A DNA stretch of 64,000 nucleotides from Hirudinaria manillensis (GCA_034509925.1 CM067535.1:1026001-1090000); one strand, 5' to 3'. Shown: positions 13,241-34,739, numbered from the stretch's first letter. Notes: generated by a model not told the origin, from the sequence alone. Numbers and translations are program-made.

Positions 13241-13346
13241 ATGATGGCGATGATGATGATGATGATGACGATGATGGTGACGGGGGTATAATTGGGATGT
13301 CGATGACGACGGTGACAATCCAAGCTGATGACGATGACGACGACGA
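13241..13346. repeat. Degenerate GAT/GAC array
   Basis: GAT/GAC-rich triplets, pure only at about 13249-13266. Confidence 0.82.
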
Positions 13347-14141
13347 TGCACATCAGAAGCCATTCTATCAAAAACAGATAAACAACGTCATCACAGCACA
13401 ATGGAACGACAGAAGAAAGACCCGTCAACGATGCACGGAAGGAGAATGAATGGAAAGACACTCCATCGTGAATACCGGATTGTCTCACCTGTCTACTTCA
13501 CCTGGATAGGCATTGATTACGTACCGGATTTTTTTTCCCCTCTTCTGGTAGCATTCGTAGTGCACACGGCGTCATTATCAGCACGCTTCGGAGCTCATTG
13601 TTAATCGCTCGAGACTTTTTTCTCCTGCCTCTCCGGAAAGTTTCTTTCTCGGTTTCCTTTCGAGAAGAGAAAGGTGCAAGAGATCTACGCGTGTGTCAGG
13701 TTTTTAGAAAATGCTTCCCTCTCTTTTGGGCTTTCGGAAGACGTCAGTCCGGGATTTTCCTGAGTCTTGTGTGGATTACTTTCCAGTTTATAACGAATGG
13801 TTGCTCTTTGTAACGAGTAGCTGCAATTGCAGAAAGAATGCTTCTTTTTTGGTGATTCAGAGACTCATGTTTCAACGGCTTATTACTTACTGCAAATTAG
13901 GGTTAAGTGATATAATCACCACAGAACGCAGAAGTCAATTGATCGATTTTATTAAAAAGTTTATTAATCGCAGATGAAAATCTACTTTGAAAATAATTTC
14001 AGACTTTTTTTTTTGTTTTCTGCCTTTTATAGGAAATAAATTTTAAATAATTTTTAATCGATATTTCACTATTAGCACTTAATTTGACACCATTTAATCA
14101 TCTAAACACAACAATAACTTCGCGATAATTCGTGACCAGGA

Positions 14142-14460
14142 GTCGTCGTCATCGTTATCATCATCGTCGTCGTCGACGATGAGGTTGTTATCATCATCAA
14201 CATTTCCACCATCACCACCACCACCATCATCATCGTCACTGATATCGTCGTCGTCGTCATCATCATCATCATCATCATCGTCATCGTCATCGTCGTCGTC
14301 GTCGTTGTCGTCGTCATCGTCATCGTCATCATCATCACCGTCATCATCGTCATCATCATCATCATCACCATCAGCATCATCATCACCATCATCACCATCA
14401 GCATCAGCATCATCATCATCATCATCACCATCACCATCAGCATCATCATCATCATCATCG

Positions 14461-14499
<39 letters not shown>

Positions 14500-14775
14500 C
14501 CATCATCACCATCAGCATCATCATCACCATCATCACCATCAGCATCATCATCATCATCATCAGCATCAGCATCATCATCATCATCGTCATCATCGTCACT
14601 GATATCGTCACCATCATCATCATCATCGTCACTAATATCGTCATAGCCATCACCACCACCATCATCATCGTCACTAATATCGTCATAGCCATCACCAGCA
14701 CCATCATCATCGTCACTAATATCGTCATAGCCATCACCACCACCATCATCATCGTCGTCATCATTATCATCATCT
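14142..14775. repeat. Long degenerate ATC array with a 42-bp higher-order unit
   Basis: About 630 bp of ATC, GTC, ACC and AGC triplets. Near the right end, three tandem copies of a 42-bp unit start at 14628, 14670 and 14712, each beginning GTCACTAATATCGTCATAGC. A diverged copy lies just before them. Confidence 0.92.
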
Positions 14776-15008
14776 TAGGATCAATTCCAAATGATGTGAT
14801 CTTCCTCTGGAATGTGGACGTCAGCCTCAAATTGGAATGAATGACCTTCCTGATCTTCGTCTGGAACCTTTTCCATTGTGAACTTCATTTCTTTCTTCCA
14901 GGAGTTTCAAACGGATGACTCTTTACTTGCCCGGATTGGTCGGCTAAACTTCCGTAGTAAATAAAGCGACCTCTTTTATTTCTTTTCTTCTCCGTTACTT
15001 TCTTTCTA

Positions 15009-15129
15009 TCATTCATTCGTTCATTCATTCATTCATTCGTTCATTCATTCATCCGTTCATTCATTCATTCGTTCGTTCATTCATTCATGCGTGCATTCAT
15101 TCATTCATGCATTCATTCATCCATTCATT
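15009..15129. repeat. (ATTC)n degenerate array
   Basis: CATT/TCAT tetranucleotide units with CGTT, CCGT and GCAT variants. Confidence 0.9.
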
Positions 15130-15768
15130 TCCAGAGTTTTGAGTTTATACTTTTTTTTGTTGAAGGAATTTTAATTTTACCATTTTGAAGTGTTCGAAGT
15201 TCGAAGCATTTGAGCTGGAATATGAGCCAGAAAGGTCGGTCAGTTGGAAGTTGGATTTGCAAAACAAGCGCCCGATTTTTTATTAACTTTTGAATTTCAA
15301 ATTTTATTTTTTTTCAACTCTTTGCGTTTATAAATTCTTTTCCGTTCATTCTAGTTAAGCAAAGAAGATTAAACGTCTGAATAATCACGATTTTACTATA
15401 AATAATTTTTTTTATAAATATTTTTTTAAAATATTTTAATTTTAAAAGTATTTTTCAACTTTTCTCTGCGTAGAAAACTCTCAATTGAAATATCAGACGT
15501 ACCAGATGTCGTTGGCTTTTCAGAGGCACTTGTTGCGATTTTGATGGAAATATTGAACAAAAGTGATGCTTCAATTCACAAGGTTGAAACAGACAACCAC
15601 GACAACACAACAAAACAATCAAGATTACATTGTCCAAGCAGAAATACAAACCAACGACAAAATAAAAACAATAAACATTTTTAGTCCATCATACCGACGA
15701 TGATGACGACGACGACGACGACGATGTCCTTAATGATGAAGATGAAGAGGAAGATGATGAATCTGTGG

Positions 15769-23503
<7,735 letters not shown>

Positions 23504-24013
23504 TACGCCTGATTCTTATCACTAGCCCGAGTTAATCTCAATAAACAGGATCAATTTCTAGCGAAACGTTCCGACTCGCCTCTCGCTACGAACACGTTAC
23601 GAAACTGCCTTCAAGAGCCTTTAGATACGGCGCTTTTAGGCAGGCCCACTGTAAATGCAAAGCTCTTGAGATGTTATCACAAGGCATTTATCAACTTGTG
23701 TCTAAATTTCGGGCAAAAAAACAAAAAAAAAATCCATCCAATCTAACGCAGACGATCGCGTAGTATCGATACGAAAACAAATTCGAAATCAGCAAAAACA
23801 CGTCGTCTCTGGACCTGCAATGTTGTCATATCACAGATGGGAACACTACATCATTCAGACCCAAAAATCCAGGCGGACGAGACGAGAGAGACGGCCCCCC
23901 CTGGAAATTCATCGATAATACCGTGTCGGAGATTGAACGACAGAGCGGAAATCTATTTAAATAATCGTGAAAGAATTAAAGTTCGAATTAAGTTTCTCGG
24001 ATCGTGGGAAAGG
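23504..24013 (-). promoter_or_regulatory. Compact interval: CCCH-gene 3' UTR and NR promoter
   Basis: Only 510 bp separate the stop codon of the upstream CCCH gene from the NR start codon, both on the minus strand. The interval must hold the 3' end of one transcript and the promoter or 5' UTR of the other, unless the NR has a more distant first exon. No AATAAA on the minus strand and no TATA box were found. Confidence 0.5.
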
Positions 24014-27000
24014 CTATAGAAAGGGAGAGGCCGTGGGGTCTATGTTGTCGAAGAGACTTTTGACGCAGCCCTCGCTCGAGACTTCGTGGACGGGAGTCGG
24101 CAGGAACGGGGACTCTTCGGGCATCGGCGCTCGGTCTCCGCCCTGGATCGGGGCCGGCCTTTCCGAGAGCCTCTGGGACTCCGCGAAGCGACCGTTCGGC
24201 GGAAGACCGTACTGCAAAGTCGTGGCAGAATAAATCGGGGAAACGAGAGGCGACTGGAACTCGAGAGCAGTTTTGGCTCTCTTAGACTTCGGTTCCTCCG
24301 CGTCGTCTTCTCTCGCGTCCGACTTGACTCGAGTCGGCTGCCTGGTCGATTTCTTGACGATCAGGTTCTGGTAAGACTTCTTGGCGGCGGAGGCGTCGGA
24401 ATTCTCGGAACGAGCGATGCCGAGCGCCTCCCGTTCGGCTTTGTCGGCTTCGGCGGAAGACGGTGCCTCGCTCTTGTTTAACTCGGTCAGAGGTAAATTA
24501 GAATACCTTCTCAAAAATGCTTCCAGGGGTTCCAGCGTCTTTCCTGACTCGGGAGGAGCTTGCGTAGAGGTTTCCGCAGGCGACTGGGGGTTCTTTTCAA
24601 CCTCCTTTCTGTTCCTTTTGAGTAATCTTGGATCTCTGGTCTGGATGATGATGGACGATGACGTCGCAGTGTTGATGAACGAAGCCACCGTAGACTGAGA
24701 CTGGGACTGCGGAGCGGCCGAGACCGGGGCGACGGCGGGCCTGCAGACGAGACTTCCGCCCGTAGCTTCGGGAACCGCGGGGTTCCTGGGATCGTCCTGG
24801 TGCTTCTGAACCCGAGGATCCGACTGCCTCTTCGGATCCGTTGGGTCAATGAAATCGGGGAGCGTGAATTTGATGTCGAGGTCTATCTTCTGGAGGCAGT
24901 AGGGACCCTTCAGTTTGCAGTCAAAAGTGACTTCATTGGCAACGCTCAAACTTATCGAGCTGGATCTGATTTTTTTATAAAAATCAAATAGTCATTTTCA
25001 ATTTTAAGTAAAATTAATGAATTTTCAATACTTACTCATGAGCAGAAGATGAAGATTGGCTCTGCTGGACCTGCAGAAAAGAATAAGATTCCATCTTTTA
25101 CATAAACGTTGGTAATAAAAACATATAATGAAAACAATTAGCAAACCAACTGATTTACAATCAGAAACAAAACGAACAAAGAAAAGCTTCAGCTCGTATA
25201 CGCCAACCAACCTCGTTGTTTGCCAACTCGTTGTTAATCTTCTCTTCGCAATTCTTGACTTCCATTTTCTCGGGTCGATCGGAAGGGAGTTCCAAGAGCG
25301 CGGGTCTGTCGTTCTTTTGTTGCGAAATCCCGCTCGTGGTTTCCATCGGAACGCCGACGTCGGAATCGACCGAGGCAGCTGCCGGCTTCGTCTCTTCCGA
25401 AGGGATGCCAAAGGGTTGATTCACGCATTTCATGGGATCGAAGAATGACACCGGGTTGAACCTCATGTCCTTGTCCTGATGGCCGGCACCGCCGTAGCCG
25501 AATGGTTCGAAATCTTCGTCGACTCTCGAATTTTGAGACGAGTCGATCTGATTAGCATTTTGATCGACGGGGGTCGTCTTGAAAAAGTCAAAAGGCATCT
25601 TCGGTTCGAAGGGAATGCCGACAAATGGAGGACCTCCGAATTGCTTGCTCGTTGAGCATTGGTCGACACCCTGGACTGTCCTCTGTTCCTTGCCGTTTGA
25701 TCCGCCCACTTCATTTTGCTGCAACTTGGCTTCCTCGGGCGGGAATTGTCCGGGCATCGACAGGGGACTGTTGGCGTAGGGGAAAGGCGCGTCACGGTTC
25801 ATGTTCAGAGGTAGAGGCAATAGGCTCGAGCCGCCAGGCATTTGGTTGAGATTGCAACAGAGATTTTGCGATCCCAAAAATGGCGCCGGGGGAATGTTGT
25901 TGCCGATTCCCATGCCCGGAGGGCCAAAGGGCCTGGGATTAAAGCCACCGTTCGGGCCTCTGGGCTGGTTTATTGTCGGGTGTGGCAACAAGCCGGGATT
26001 CATCATTCTCGATTGTGGGTGGGGCAATGAGCCCATGTTTTGATTCATCATGAGGCCTAGCGTTTGTGGCATTGACATGTTTGGGGGAGTTGGCCTCATT
26101 GTCGGCCTGGGGTATTGGGGGAAAGGAATGTTAAAATTTGTTGGTGCATTGCCCAACAGTGGTGCCCTGGAAGGGCCGTTGTTTGGCGGTGCCGGAGCAT
26201 CTCCCAACAACGCCCTGACATTTATGCCGTTGTTTGCAGGCGGCTGCACTTTGAATGGCTCCTCGTCCGCTTTGACGGCATTGCTTTCAGACGCTAGGGC
26301 TTGGTTCAAATTTGGACGTTCATCGATGTCGTGATCTGAAAATAATTGCCGAGAAATGAAATCAATAAATCTCAGTCAGAGGTTAGAAGATTGCAATTCG
26401 CTTACAATTTTTCGTTTGTCTTTCATCCTTATCTCCGAAATCATCCTTCTCGTGGACTGCGGGTTTCTCTTCCATGTCTTCATCGCTCCTTTCTTCATCT
26501 TTATCCGATTCATCCTTTTCGAGAACCACCTTCCTGGATGTCTTTTCTCCAGATTTCTTTGAATGCTCAGACAGAACAGATTTCCTGGGCTTAGACCTTC
26601 TGTTGATTAAAGCACGTAAATTAGCATTAAATTAATTAATTAATTATTATTAATTTGTAAATTATTAACAAATGAAACCAATGGTTAATAATTCTAAACA
26701 TAGCCTAAAACTCAAATTATGCAATAATGAACACTTTATACACTGACTGTGCGAACGTTATGGATCTCTTAGCTGCTATCATCAATGCTTTGCCAACATC
26801 TTCCTCTGATTGGCCCTTGGGAACAACATCAAGGTCAAGTAGAGAAGGAATCTTTTTCTTTGGTGGTTGTTCAGCTTCATCCTTATCTGAAATTAAACCA
26901 ATACAAAACTTATATAGGTATTTGAGATAAACCACATTGCAACACGAGTAATCCTTCTTGCATCTCTTAAGAAGCCATGAATAAACTTGTAAAAGGTTAC

Positions 27001-28224
27001 TTAATACGTAAAATCTTACCAGAACTGTTGCGCCTTTTCCTAGACGGAGTTTCCTTCTTGGCCTGCAATAATTATCATAATAAATTACAAAATTAATGTA
27101 TGTAGTTCTAAGAAAAAATTGCAAGTCTTTGCCACAACCAACCTTTGCGATGTCGAGATGAATATAGCGGCACTTCTTTCCATAGGAGCAAAAACCCATG
27201 GCTTTAAAACTTTTGCAAATGTCCCTTTCACGAATCTTGCTCTTGTCATGGCTATAGAGACAATCGGACCCCTGGTGAATTTTATTTTATAAATCAGCAA
27301 ATGGACAATAAAGATCATTCCAAAATATTCCTCATTAACGATTCTGACCTTCATACAGTTTCCATCCAAGAAAAACTTGCAGGTTATTTTTGATTTTTTA
27401 TCTGAATGATGTCTGCCAGGGAACTTGATGGACTAAAATAAAACAGTCAGATAAAACAATCAAAAACTGTACAGTGCCAAGTACTACCATACTAAAAAAT
27501 AAACACAAAATTTCGAAGAGCATTCGAACCAACCTCATCTCCATCTTCATGTCGCTTCCTAATAAATAAATAAGTAAACAATGAGTACCTGAAGGTCAGA
27601 TAATATAAAGAGAATATTTTACCTTGGCTTTTTATCTTCCATCCTGTCCTCATCATCGCCAGATGGAGAGTCTGAATTGCATGACCCGTAAACATCACCT
27701 GTTAATCTTTTTCTGATCTCTTCTAATTCCTGATGGTAAGTATCACTTTCCATGCCATCGTCTTCCCCTTCGTCCAAATCCGTATAAAACATATCTCTCC
27801 AATCTGTTGATTTGACTTCAGATGCATATTTCTTCTTGTCATTAAATTCTGATACCTGGTAAATGCCAACCAAAATTATATTTACTTTGATCTTTTATGA
27901 AACCTTTTTCCCTTCAAAAACACACCTTTTCTTTGCTCCGAGAAGACTTTTTGCTTGATTTAATACCATTACTTGATTTATCTTTGTCTTTATAATCATC
28001 TTCTTCAGATTTTGTGTCAACCTTGGAACTTTCAATCCCACTACAATCTGATTTTCCTGAAGAAGTTAAAGATGAGCATGGTAAAGAAATGAATCCTAAA
28101 GGTAATAATAAATTAGTTCAATGGCCAAACAACCTAATGCAGACTCTGTCTCGACTTCACAACCATCATCCTCAATCTCCCCCTCTTCTAACTCAACCTC
28201 TGGGTCTGTTTGTGGATTGGTCAT
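24014..28224 (-). CDS. CCCH zinc-finger protein, ZC3H4/Suppressor-of-sable type
   Basis: The 1074-aa nuclear RNA-binding protein comes from twelve coding exons: 28134-28224, 27926-28095, 27623-27855, 27534-27558, 27349-27432, 27143-27271, 27020-27062, 26742-26886, 26406-26599, 25212-26335, 25036-25070, 24014-24965. All phases join. The acidic N-terminus has ELEEGEIEDDG, typical of the ZC3H4/6/8 family. Two C-x8-C-x5-C-x3-H fingers follow (Cys191, 199, 205, His209; Cys220, 229, 235, His239). Fly Su(s) also has two, vertebrate ZC3H4 three. A charged region, a long Pro/Asn/Gly/Met-rich segment (exon 10) and a C-terminal part with TRDPRL and DPR motifs complete it. Family members restrict unproductive or noncoding transcription together with WDR82; that role is inferred by homology. 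The ATG is the first in the exon and follows a 5' UTR acceptor (TTCTAG at 28243-28248). Three donors are AG|GTTGGT. The intron at 28096-28133 is only 38 nt. Confidence 0.93.
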
Positions 28225-28700
28225 TTTTGTTATTTTGATTTCCTAGAAAAAAATAGTTTTTGAGTACAATGCATCATGAAGAGACCCCGTGACAAATGGG
28301 TCGATGCCGTGGTTTGTAGTGGTTTGAAACTGATTTTAACCACTGATTCGGCCTTACTTTTGCCAAAATATGTTAGTAATTAGAACTTTGTCGTGGTCAT
28401 TGACGACTAATGACTGTGACTCAAAGATTTTTTCGCGAATACACGGGCACGACTCTGTGATCGAATGCACACACAAGCAGCAACTCTTCATGCGCAAATC
28501 CTCCGCGCATGAATACGTGGTGAATTGATTATGTTAATTATCCAAATCATGCGATTTTCCTTTCAAACCAATGCCAAATTCAACTCACCTGATTTAATCT
28601 ACAATTTGCTCACTCAAATATTTCCACCGCTCTAATTTCTACCAAATTATTCGGTTTATTCTACACACATGGGTCCGACTGTGGACTTGTCTACAGAGGG
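28225..28700 (-). other. 5' UTR exon(s) and first intron of the CCCH gene
   Basis: On the minus strand a good donor, CAG|GTGAGT, ends a probable noncoding exon at 28589. The matching acceptor (polypyrimidine run then TTCTAG) opens the coding exon at 28242, giving a 346-bp intron. The transcription start is somewhere above 28589 and cannot be fixed. Confidence 0.6.
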
Positions 28701-30597
28701 CAAATGTGGTAGTTTTATTTGAGCGAATTAGGAATTTAAGTTTCCAAGATGATTTTTAAGAAATCCCTGAGTTTTGTCGGAGTGTAGAATCGCAAACTGG
28801 CGATCGCTGATAATGAATGTGGTTCAACCACGGAAACGAGTAACGCGCTGAACTGCTTAGAGATTCCTCAGCGGAGCACCAGCTGGACGGATTGCTACGA
28901 AAGTGATGCGGCTTGCTGGCTTGTGTGTGCCAATTGTTAGCTGGCGTGAAATAGTCCCGAATAAATAAATAAATAAGTAAATTATAAAATGGTTCTCTTT
29001 AAGTTTAATTACCTTTTAAAAAATATTGTGCTTTCGTGTAAAAACTTCGAAATTATCTGACATCTATTCACAAATTTTTATGTATAGAATTCTTGAGGAC
29101 TCGCTTCGAGAACGGACATGCATTTGGCGAAAAAAGACTGATTGTTGTTTACGATAGAAATTGTAAGAATAATATTTTATAATGTCATAATTTTAAATCT
29201 TACGGTAATAAATTTACAATAACATTTAAAAAATATTATATTTATTTAAATAATTAATACAATCCTACTGAATTATTAAAAATGCTGATTCATTAACTCA
29301 ATCAAATTAACTTTACCTATTTTGTTTCCACGCTTCTTTTTTTTTTAATTTTATAAATTAACAAAATAAAGATTTCGTCTTTTTAAAAATGTTATCTTTA
29401 ATATTTCTGGTAAAATAAAAATGTCAAAAGTTGAAATCGCGCAGCTTGCGAGTATGTAATTAATAATTGATGAATGCTTTGGATTGGTAGTAATTCTTTC
29501 GCCTCGCTAAGCTATCTAGGTTCGTTAATCATTTTAATTTCCGATGTTTCGAGTTAGGAATTCAAAATATTAAAAACTTCCAATTGTAAAACAATGAGTC
29601 ATTCACAGACATTCATAAAATTCAAATTATGCTTGCTGTATTTTTGTTTAAATTACAAAACAAAACTAAATGACATTTAAAAGTTAGGACCGAAGATCAA
29701 TTCGTTAATGATCGACATTATCCTAATATTTTGACAGGGCAGTTCAAATAATTTTTAATCGTTTAGAAATACCATAGTGGTCAGTCCCATTTTTTTTCAG
29801 ATTCGGTAGAAATGTTCAAAATATTATTTTTAAAATTCAGCCATTGAACTGAAAATGATTGGTTTATTACACCATCTTTACACAGTCTCCATTAACCATT
29901 ATAAATTACAAGTAGTTAAGTCCATTTTCTAAGCCCAGCATAGCGAAACAGAAAATACATCTTAATTTATCTACAAGCTTGTCACCCAAAACATTTAATT
30001 TATTTTTATCTTACCAAAAGCGAATCGACATGTGCCGCAGAAATCTAAATCCATCTGGATAAAAAATAATCATTGAATTCTAATATTTTTATTAATTTTT
30101 TTTATAAATAATTTTATGCTTTATATTTCATTCACCTCTTTCTTTGTCCTTAAATATTAGAACTTAAATTGATAAATAATTCACCAGATGGCAGGCTATT
30201 TGATGGTTATTTCATGGAAATTCACTGTTTTTCATATTTCGTGACTCAATTATGCATTAAACTTCAAATGATAAAATGTTTAAAAACTATAAAGTTTTAG
30301 CTTTTTTTCTCTAAAAATCAATTTTATACTTAATTTAGCCATTAAAGTAATTTTAAGATAAAAACGAAAAAATAAATCTTAAATCCCTTTCTTACGACAA
30401 TTGTTGACGTAACACTCGCACTTAACTTATTGTTTAAAATGTTAGTGACTTTAAAAATGTCCGAATTATAAACATATAGAAATTATCGATGTCACGAAGA
30501 TCAATGGAAACTGATGACATGACATTTTGACATTTATGGCCGCTCTTTGTTAACAAGTAATTAAAAATTTCCAGTTGTTTTGCGATTGATAAGTTGT

Positions 30598-30660
30598 CAT
30601 GATGATGATGATGATGATGATGATGATGGTGCTGTTGTTGTTGTTGTTATTGTTGTTCTT
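30598..30660. repeat. (GAT)n then (TTG)n
   Basis: About ten GAT units are followed directly by TTG units. Confidence 0.92.
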
Positions 30661-31463
30661 AATTTCCCAGTCGATGCTGACAAGTTAACAACTCCATTGA
30701 AGCGTGAAATGAACTAATTTATGGAATTTGCCTCCTAATCACGTGCTCTGACTGCATGGATGCATGCTATTGGCTCTCTGATGCCGATTTTATAATTTAT
30801 AAAATAACGGAGAGAAAAAAACCCGACACAAATTATCCACCAATCACAGGCCGGGTCTTGAACACTGGACCTCGTGACTGCAATTTGCTATTGCAGGGCT
30901 TCAATGGAACTCCAACTGAATGACAATATTTTTAGAAACGCTCGCGGGTAATGTTTGTTTTGGGAAAAAATTTTGTCCGCTTTTAAACTTCTTTCGTTGG
31001 AAAAATCATGCAACGTTCACAGTTTGTTGAATTTTGTTGCAACCGAGGTCACAAAATGTAAACATTCATTTTCAATAAATAGACATAACATAAATATTCG
31101 TTTTGTAATAAATAGCAAATATAATCCAAATCGTTGTCTTTTATACACGTTTGTTTGTTTTTTTTTAGCATATCACGGTTTCGAATTTGGAATTTATGAA
31201 ATCTCTGGAAAAAGTTAAATTTTTCTTCTTTGAAAATCCAGTTTCAGCTTCATGTTCAAAATTGAAATCCAGTACAACTTGTGAAAGTGAAAGTGAAACT
31301 ATAAAATAGTTTGTCGATGAAAAACGGAAATTAATGGTTTCGTTTTGGACGAAACATTCTTCTGTATCCAAGTTCAGCTAATCCTGTAATTATAATGCGG
31401 GTTATGGCTGTTTTTAGTGCTCCCTGTTGTTATTAGGAGAAAGATTGACATAGTAATGTAGTC

Positions 31464-31564
31464 ATTATCGTCATCATCGTCGTCGTCATCGTCACCATCG
31501 TCAAGTTAGTAATCCTCTTCTGGTTCTCATAATCATCATCATAATCGTTTTCATCATCATCAGC
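31464..31564. repeat. Degenerate ATC/GTC triplets
   Basis: Scattered ATC and GTC triplets form two short clusters. Confidence 0.7.
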
Positions 31565-31717
31565 GACTATAATCATGACCTAATGAAAAGCAATCCTTGA
31601 TTTGGACAACTCAGAACTAACATCCGATCGAAAATTTAGTACTCAGTCATTAACGAAGGATGCCATAAAACCAGGAGTCGTTGGAAGAAGAAAGATCTCA
31701 ATCTCTTAATTGTACTT

Positions 31718-31954
<237 letters not shown>

Positions 31955-32216
31955 ACATCGAGGACAAACAATGGTCCAGTTTGTTTTAAAATAAAGTAGA
32001 AACCTGATCACAGAAGCTGGAAAAAGTTCAGGACCCGGTGACAGAAACAGAATCAAAGATGGAAAGACAGTAATGAAAGACAGAAGAGTCAAAGAGTCAT
32101 CACGATCTACAATTTGAAAGACTATGTTGCAAACTCCAGGCCTGAGGATAGAGAACCTAAGAACATTTTATCAAAGCTCCAAGAAAGATGTCAATCTCTG
32201 CAAGCAAATGGACAAA

Positions 32217-32424
32217 GAAATTAGTTGCGTTTAGAATTTAGAAATCAGTTACAGAAATTAGTTGAGTTTAGAATTTAGAAATCAGTTACAGAAATTAGTT
32301 GAGTTTAGAATTTAGAAATCAGTTATAGAAATTAGTTGCGTTTAGAATTTTCGAAAATCAATTACAGAAATTAGTTGAGTTTAGAATTTAGAAATCAGTT
32401 ACAGAAATTAGTTGAGTTTAGAAT
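32217..32424. repeat. 37-bp minisatellite
   Basis: About 5.6 tandem copies of a 37-bp unit, each starting GAAATTAGTTGAGTTTAGAA. One copy is expanded to 39 bp. Copies differ at the GAG/GCG position and in ACA/ATA. Confidence 0.93.
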
Positions 32425-33759
32425 TGCCAAAAAAAAGTTGAAAAAGATCCAAGACAACTTATTGAACAACAGTGGCAAGTTGAACTTGAAGTCTTTCCAA
32501 GCTCTGACTAAGAAAGCCATCGTCACTCCGAGAAAGTGCAGGAGAGACCAATTATGAACTAAAAACTGTGGTGTCATCTTTCAAAAGATTACAAAGAAGA
32601 ATGATCTTAGAAAAAAACAACAGAAGTTAACCAGAAGGAAGGAAGCAACAAGTGGTTGGCTGGGATCAAAGGACAGCCTGGAGCCTTCCATGCCGCTGTT
32701 TGCAAAACGAAGAAGAGATATGGTCGAAGAATTATTTTTATTGATTTTTGCTCTCAAATAAATTGGTCACGCACGGATTGAATTGTTTGATTAAGTTCTT
32801 ATTTCAATCTTATAGAGTTCTCGTGTAAGTGTCTTATTAAGTTCTTATTTCTTAACTCCAAGTCATTTGCCAGGTACTTTAAATAGAGATACAGAAAGCT
32901 TTGTCGATTCATTGCTTGTTTTTTGGATTGATTTGGTCGGATAAATACCAAGAAATGAAACAATAAAGGTAATTATAACGGCAGCCATGATACTTTTCAA
33001 CAGACTCGTCTTAAACGACCAATCTCCAACTACTTGGACAACATAGAAATGTAAACAGAGATTAAGAAGTGCACCTGAATGTTACAGAAATGTTTACATG
33101 GCCATCGATCCGAACTGCAAAGGTAAACAAACACATTAAGGATACTCCATTATCGTCGTCGTCATCGGCATCATTATCATCATCATCACACCTGTTGTTG
33201 TAATTAGCGGGTCACGTGTCTGTTCTGCCCGAAAGAAATCAATCGTGACACTTTTCATCATCAGGGATTTGTTGCTGTCATAAACATAATTAAACATAAT
33301 TATAATTATGTTTTAACAATAATTAGGTAAACGTAGAGAAAGGTAATTATTATTGACGTTGATTTGTAAATATCTCAACAATTATTATTATTATATTTAC
33401 TTTAATGTTAATAAACCACAAATCTGGAAATTTTCAGCACGTCATCATCCTCGAGGTTGTCTTATCAGTTCGGCAGATGAAAATACCGACTATTGATGGA
33501 AAACGGTAAAGTAAAAGCTGAAGAAAAGTGATTATTCAGCACCGATTCGATGGGAAAATATTCGGAAATTGGACAAGAATTTGGAGAATTGCTCATTTCT
33601 AGTGGTTCTCAATCGATGGTCAATCGATAATTATCTGAGGGTTGTTCAGAAATAAGCATCTAATGTGCTCGTTCGGGCTGCTGGGTGAGTGAATGGAGAG
33701 ACGGAGGATTGACAAGTTTATTGATGAAAGCAAGAATTGGCGGCAGGTGAACCTAAAAC

Positions 33760-33822
33760 GGAGATGGAATGGCTGGATCGAAGGAACGAACGAGCGAACG
33801 AATGAATGAATGAATGAATGGC
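33760..33822. repeat. GAAC/GAAT tetranucleotide run
   Basis: A short run of GAAC, GAGC and GAAT units. Confidence 0.75.
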
Positions 33823-34735
33823 ATGAAAGTTTCGAAAGAGGAATGTAATGACGTTAATGATGACATCCAGGAGCGGATGGAGTGACATGGAAGAGGTGAT
33901 GATCGACGGTTATTGACTCCCAAATCCAGTGCAACGTTCCGCCTCCTCCAACATCTTGGGTTACCTGGAATGTTCTGGAAATGGAGCCAGATGTTGACAT
34001 CCTTTTGGCAGGTTTCCAGCCCTCCGGACATGAACAAACAAACACCCACCTTCTATCGTCATCAAGCTTCGCTAATTAAATATTCAGCGACGTGATTAAT
34101 ATTTACGAGGAGGCCATCTTCGCAAAGCAATGCCAGGATGTTCGACGGTGCAGAGGCAGGCTATTCATTATTTATTAATGAGGTCTTCATTAATAATTGA
34201 TGAGCTGAGCTTCGAATGCAGCCTGGAGATTTGGGACAAAGCCAGGAAGACTTCCAGTTTCTCATGCTGCACTGCAAAAAAAAATGGCGTCTCTGAGGTG
34301 ACAATGTTTTAATTAAAATTTAAATCCACTTTTTAATATTTCTACAAAATATTCAAAATTAATGCTATAAATTATAACCACCTGGAATATATTGAGTAAT
34401 TTGTAAAGTTTAAATTCAATAGTGGGGAAAAGAATTACATTCATTATTTGTTTTAAGATTTTAAAGATATTGAAGTTGATTTGAATAAAAACGTAGTAAA
34501 GTTAGGACTGCAGATTTTTTCAATTATTAATTATTATTATTAAATTCATAATTTAAAGGAAAATAAGGAATAAATATACATATAAATATAAATTTCTATA
34601 AATATATTTCTATCTTTCGCACAATATAAACACATAACCCATAATTCCGATCTGCAACTAATTATTCGAGGTAATAAATTATCCAATAAGTTAAAAACAT
34701 GGAAAAAAGAATAGTATCCAACTCACTTCTAAGGC

Positions 34736-34739
34736 AAAA
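34736..34739 (-). terminator. RNA polymerase III terminator of tRNA-Thr
   Basis: On the minus strand a TTTT tract follows the tRNA 3' end by 16 nt, as expected for Pol III termination. Confidence 0.6.

Larger units (their letters stand above)
12157..15768. other. Spacer between the GPCR and the nuclear receptor
   Basis: No exon is supportable. The stretch holds the TTG, GAT/GAC, ATC and ATTC arrays listed separately. A TATA-like AGTATAAATCC near 12826 could mark a promoter, but no following coding exon was found. The rightmost part (about 15650-15768) should be 3' UTR of the minus-strand nuclear receptor. Confidence 0.55.

Noticed and set aside
14102-14830. 242-aa Met/Thr-rich minus-strand ORF and a Ser-rich plus-strand ORF
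   Set aside because: Both derive from the degenerate ATC array.
30846-30890. tRNA T-arm-like sequence suggesting a tRNA-derived SINE
   Set aside because: No matching A box, no tail and no second copy in the window were found.
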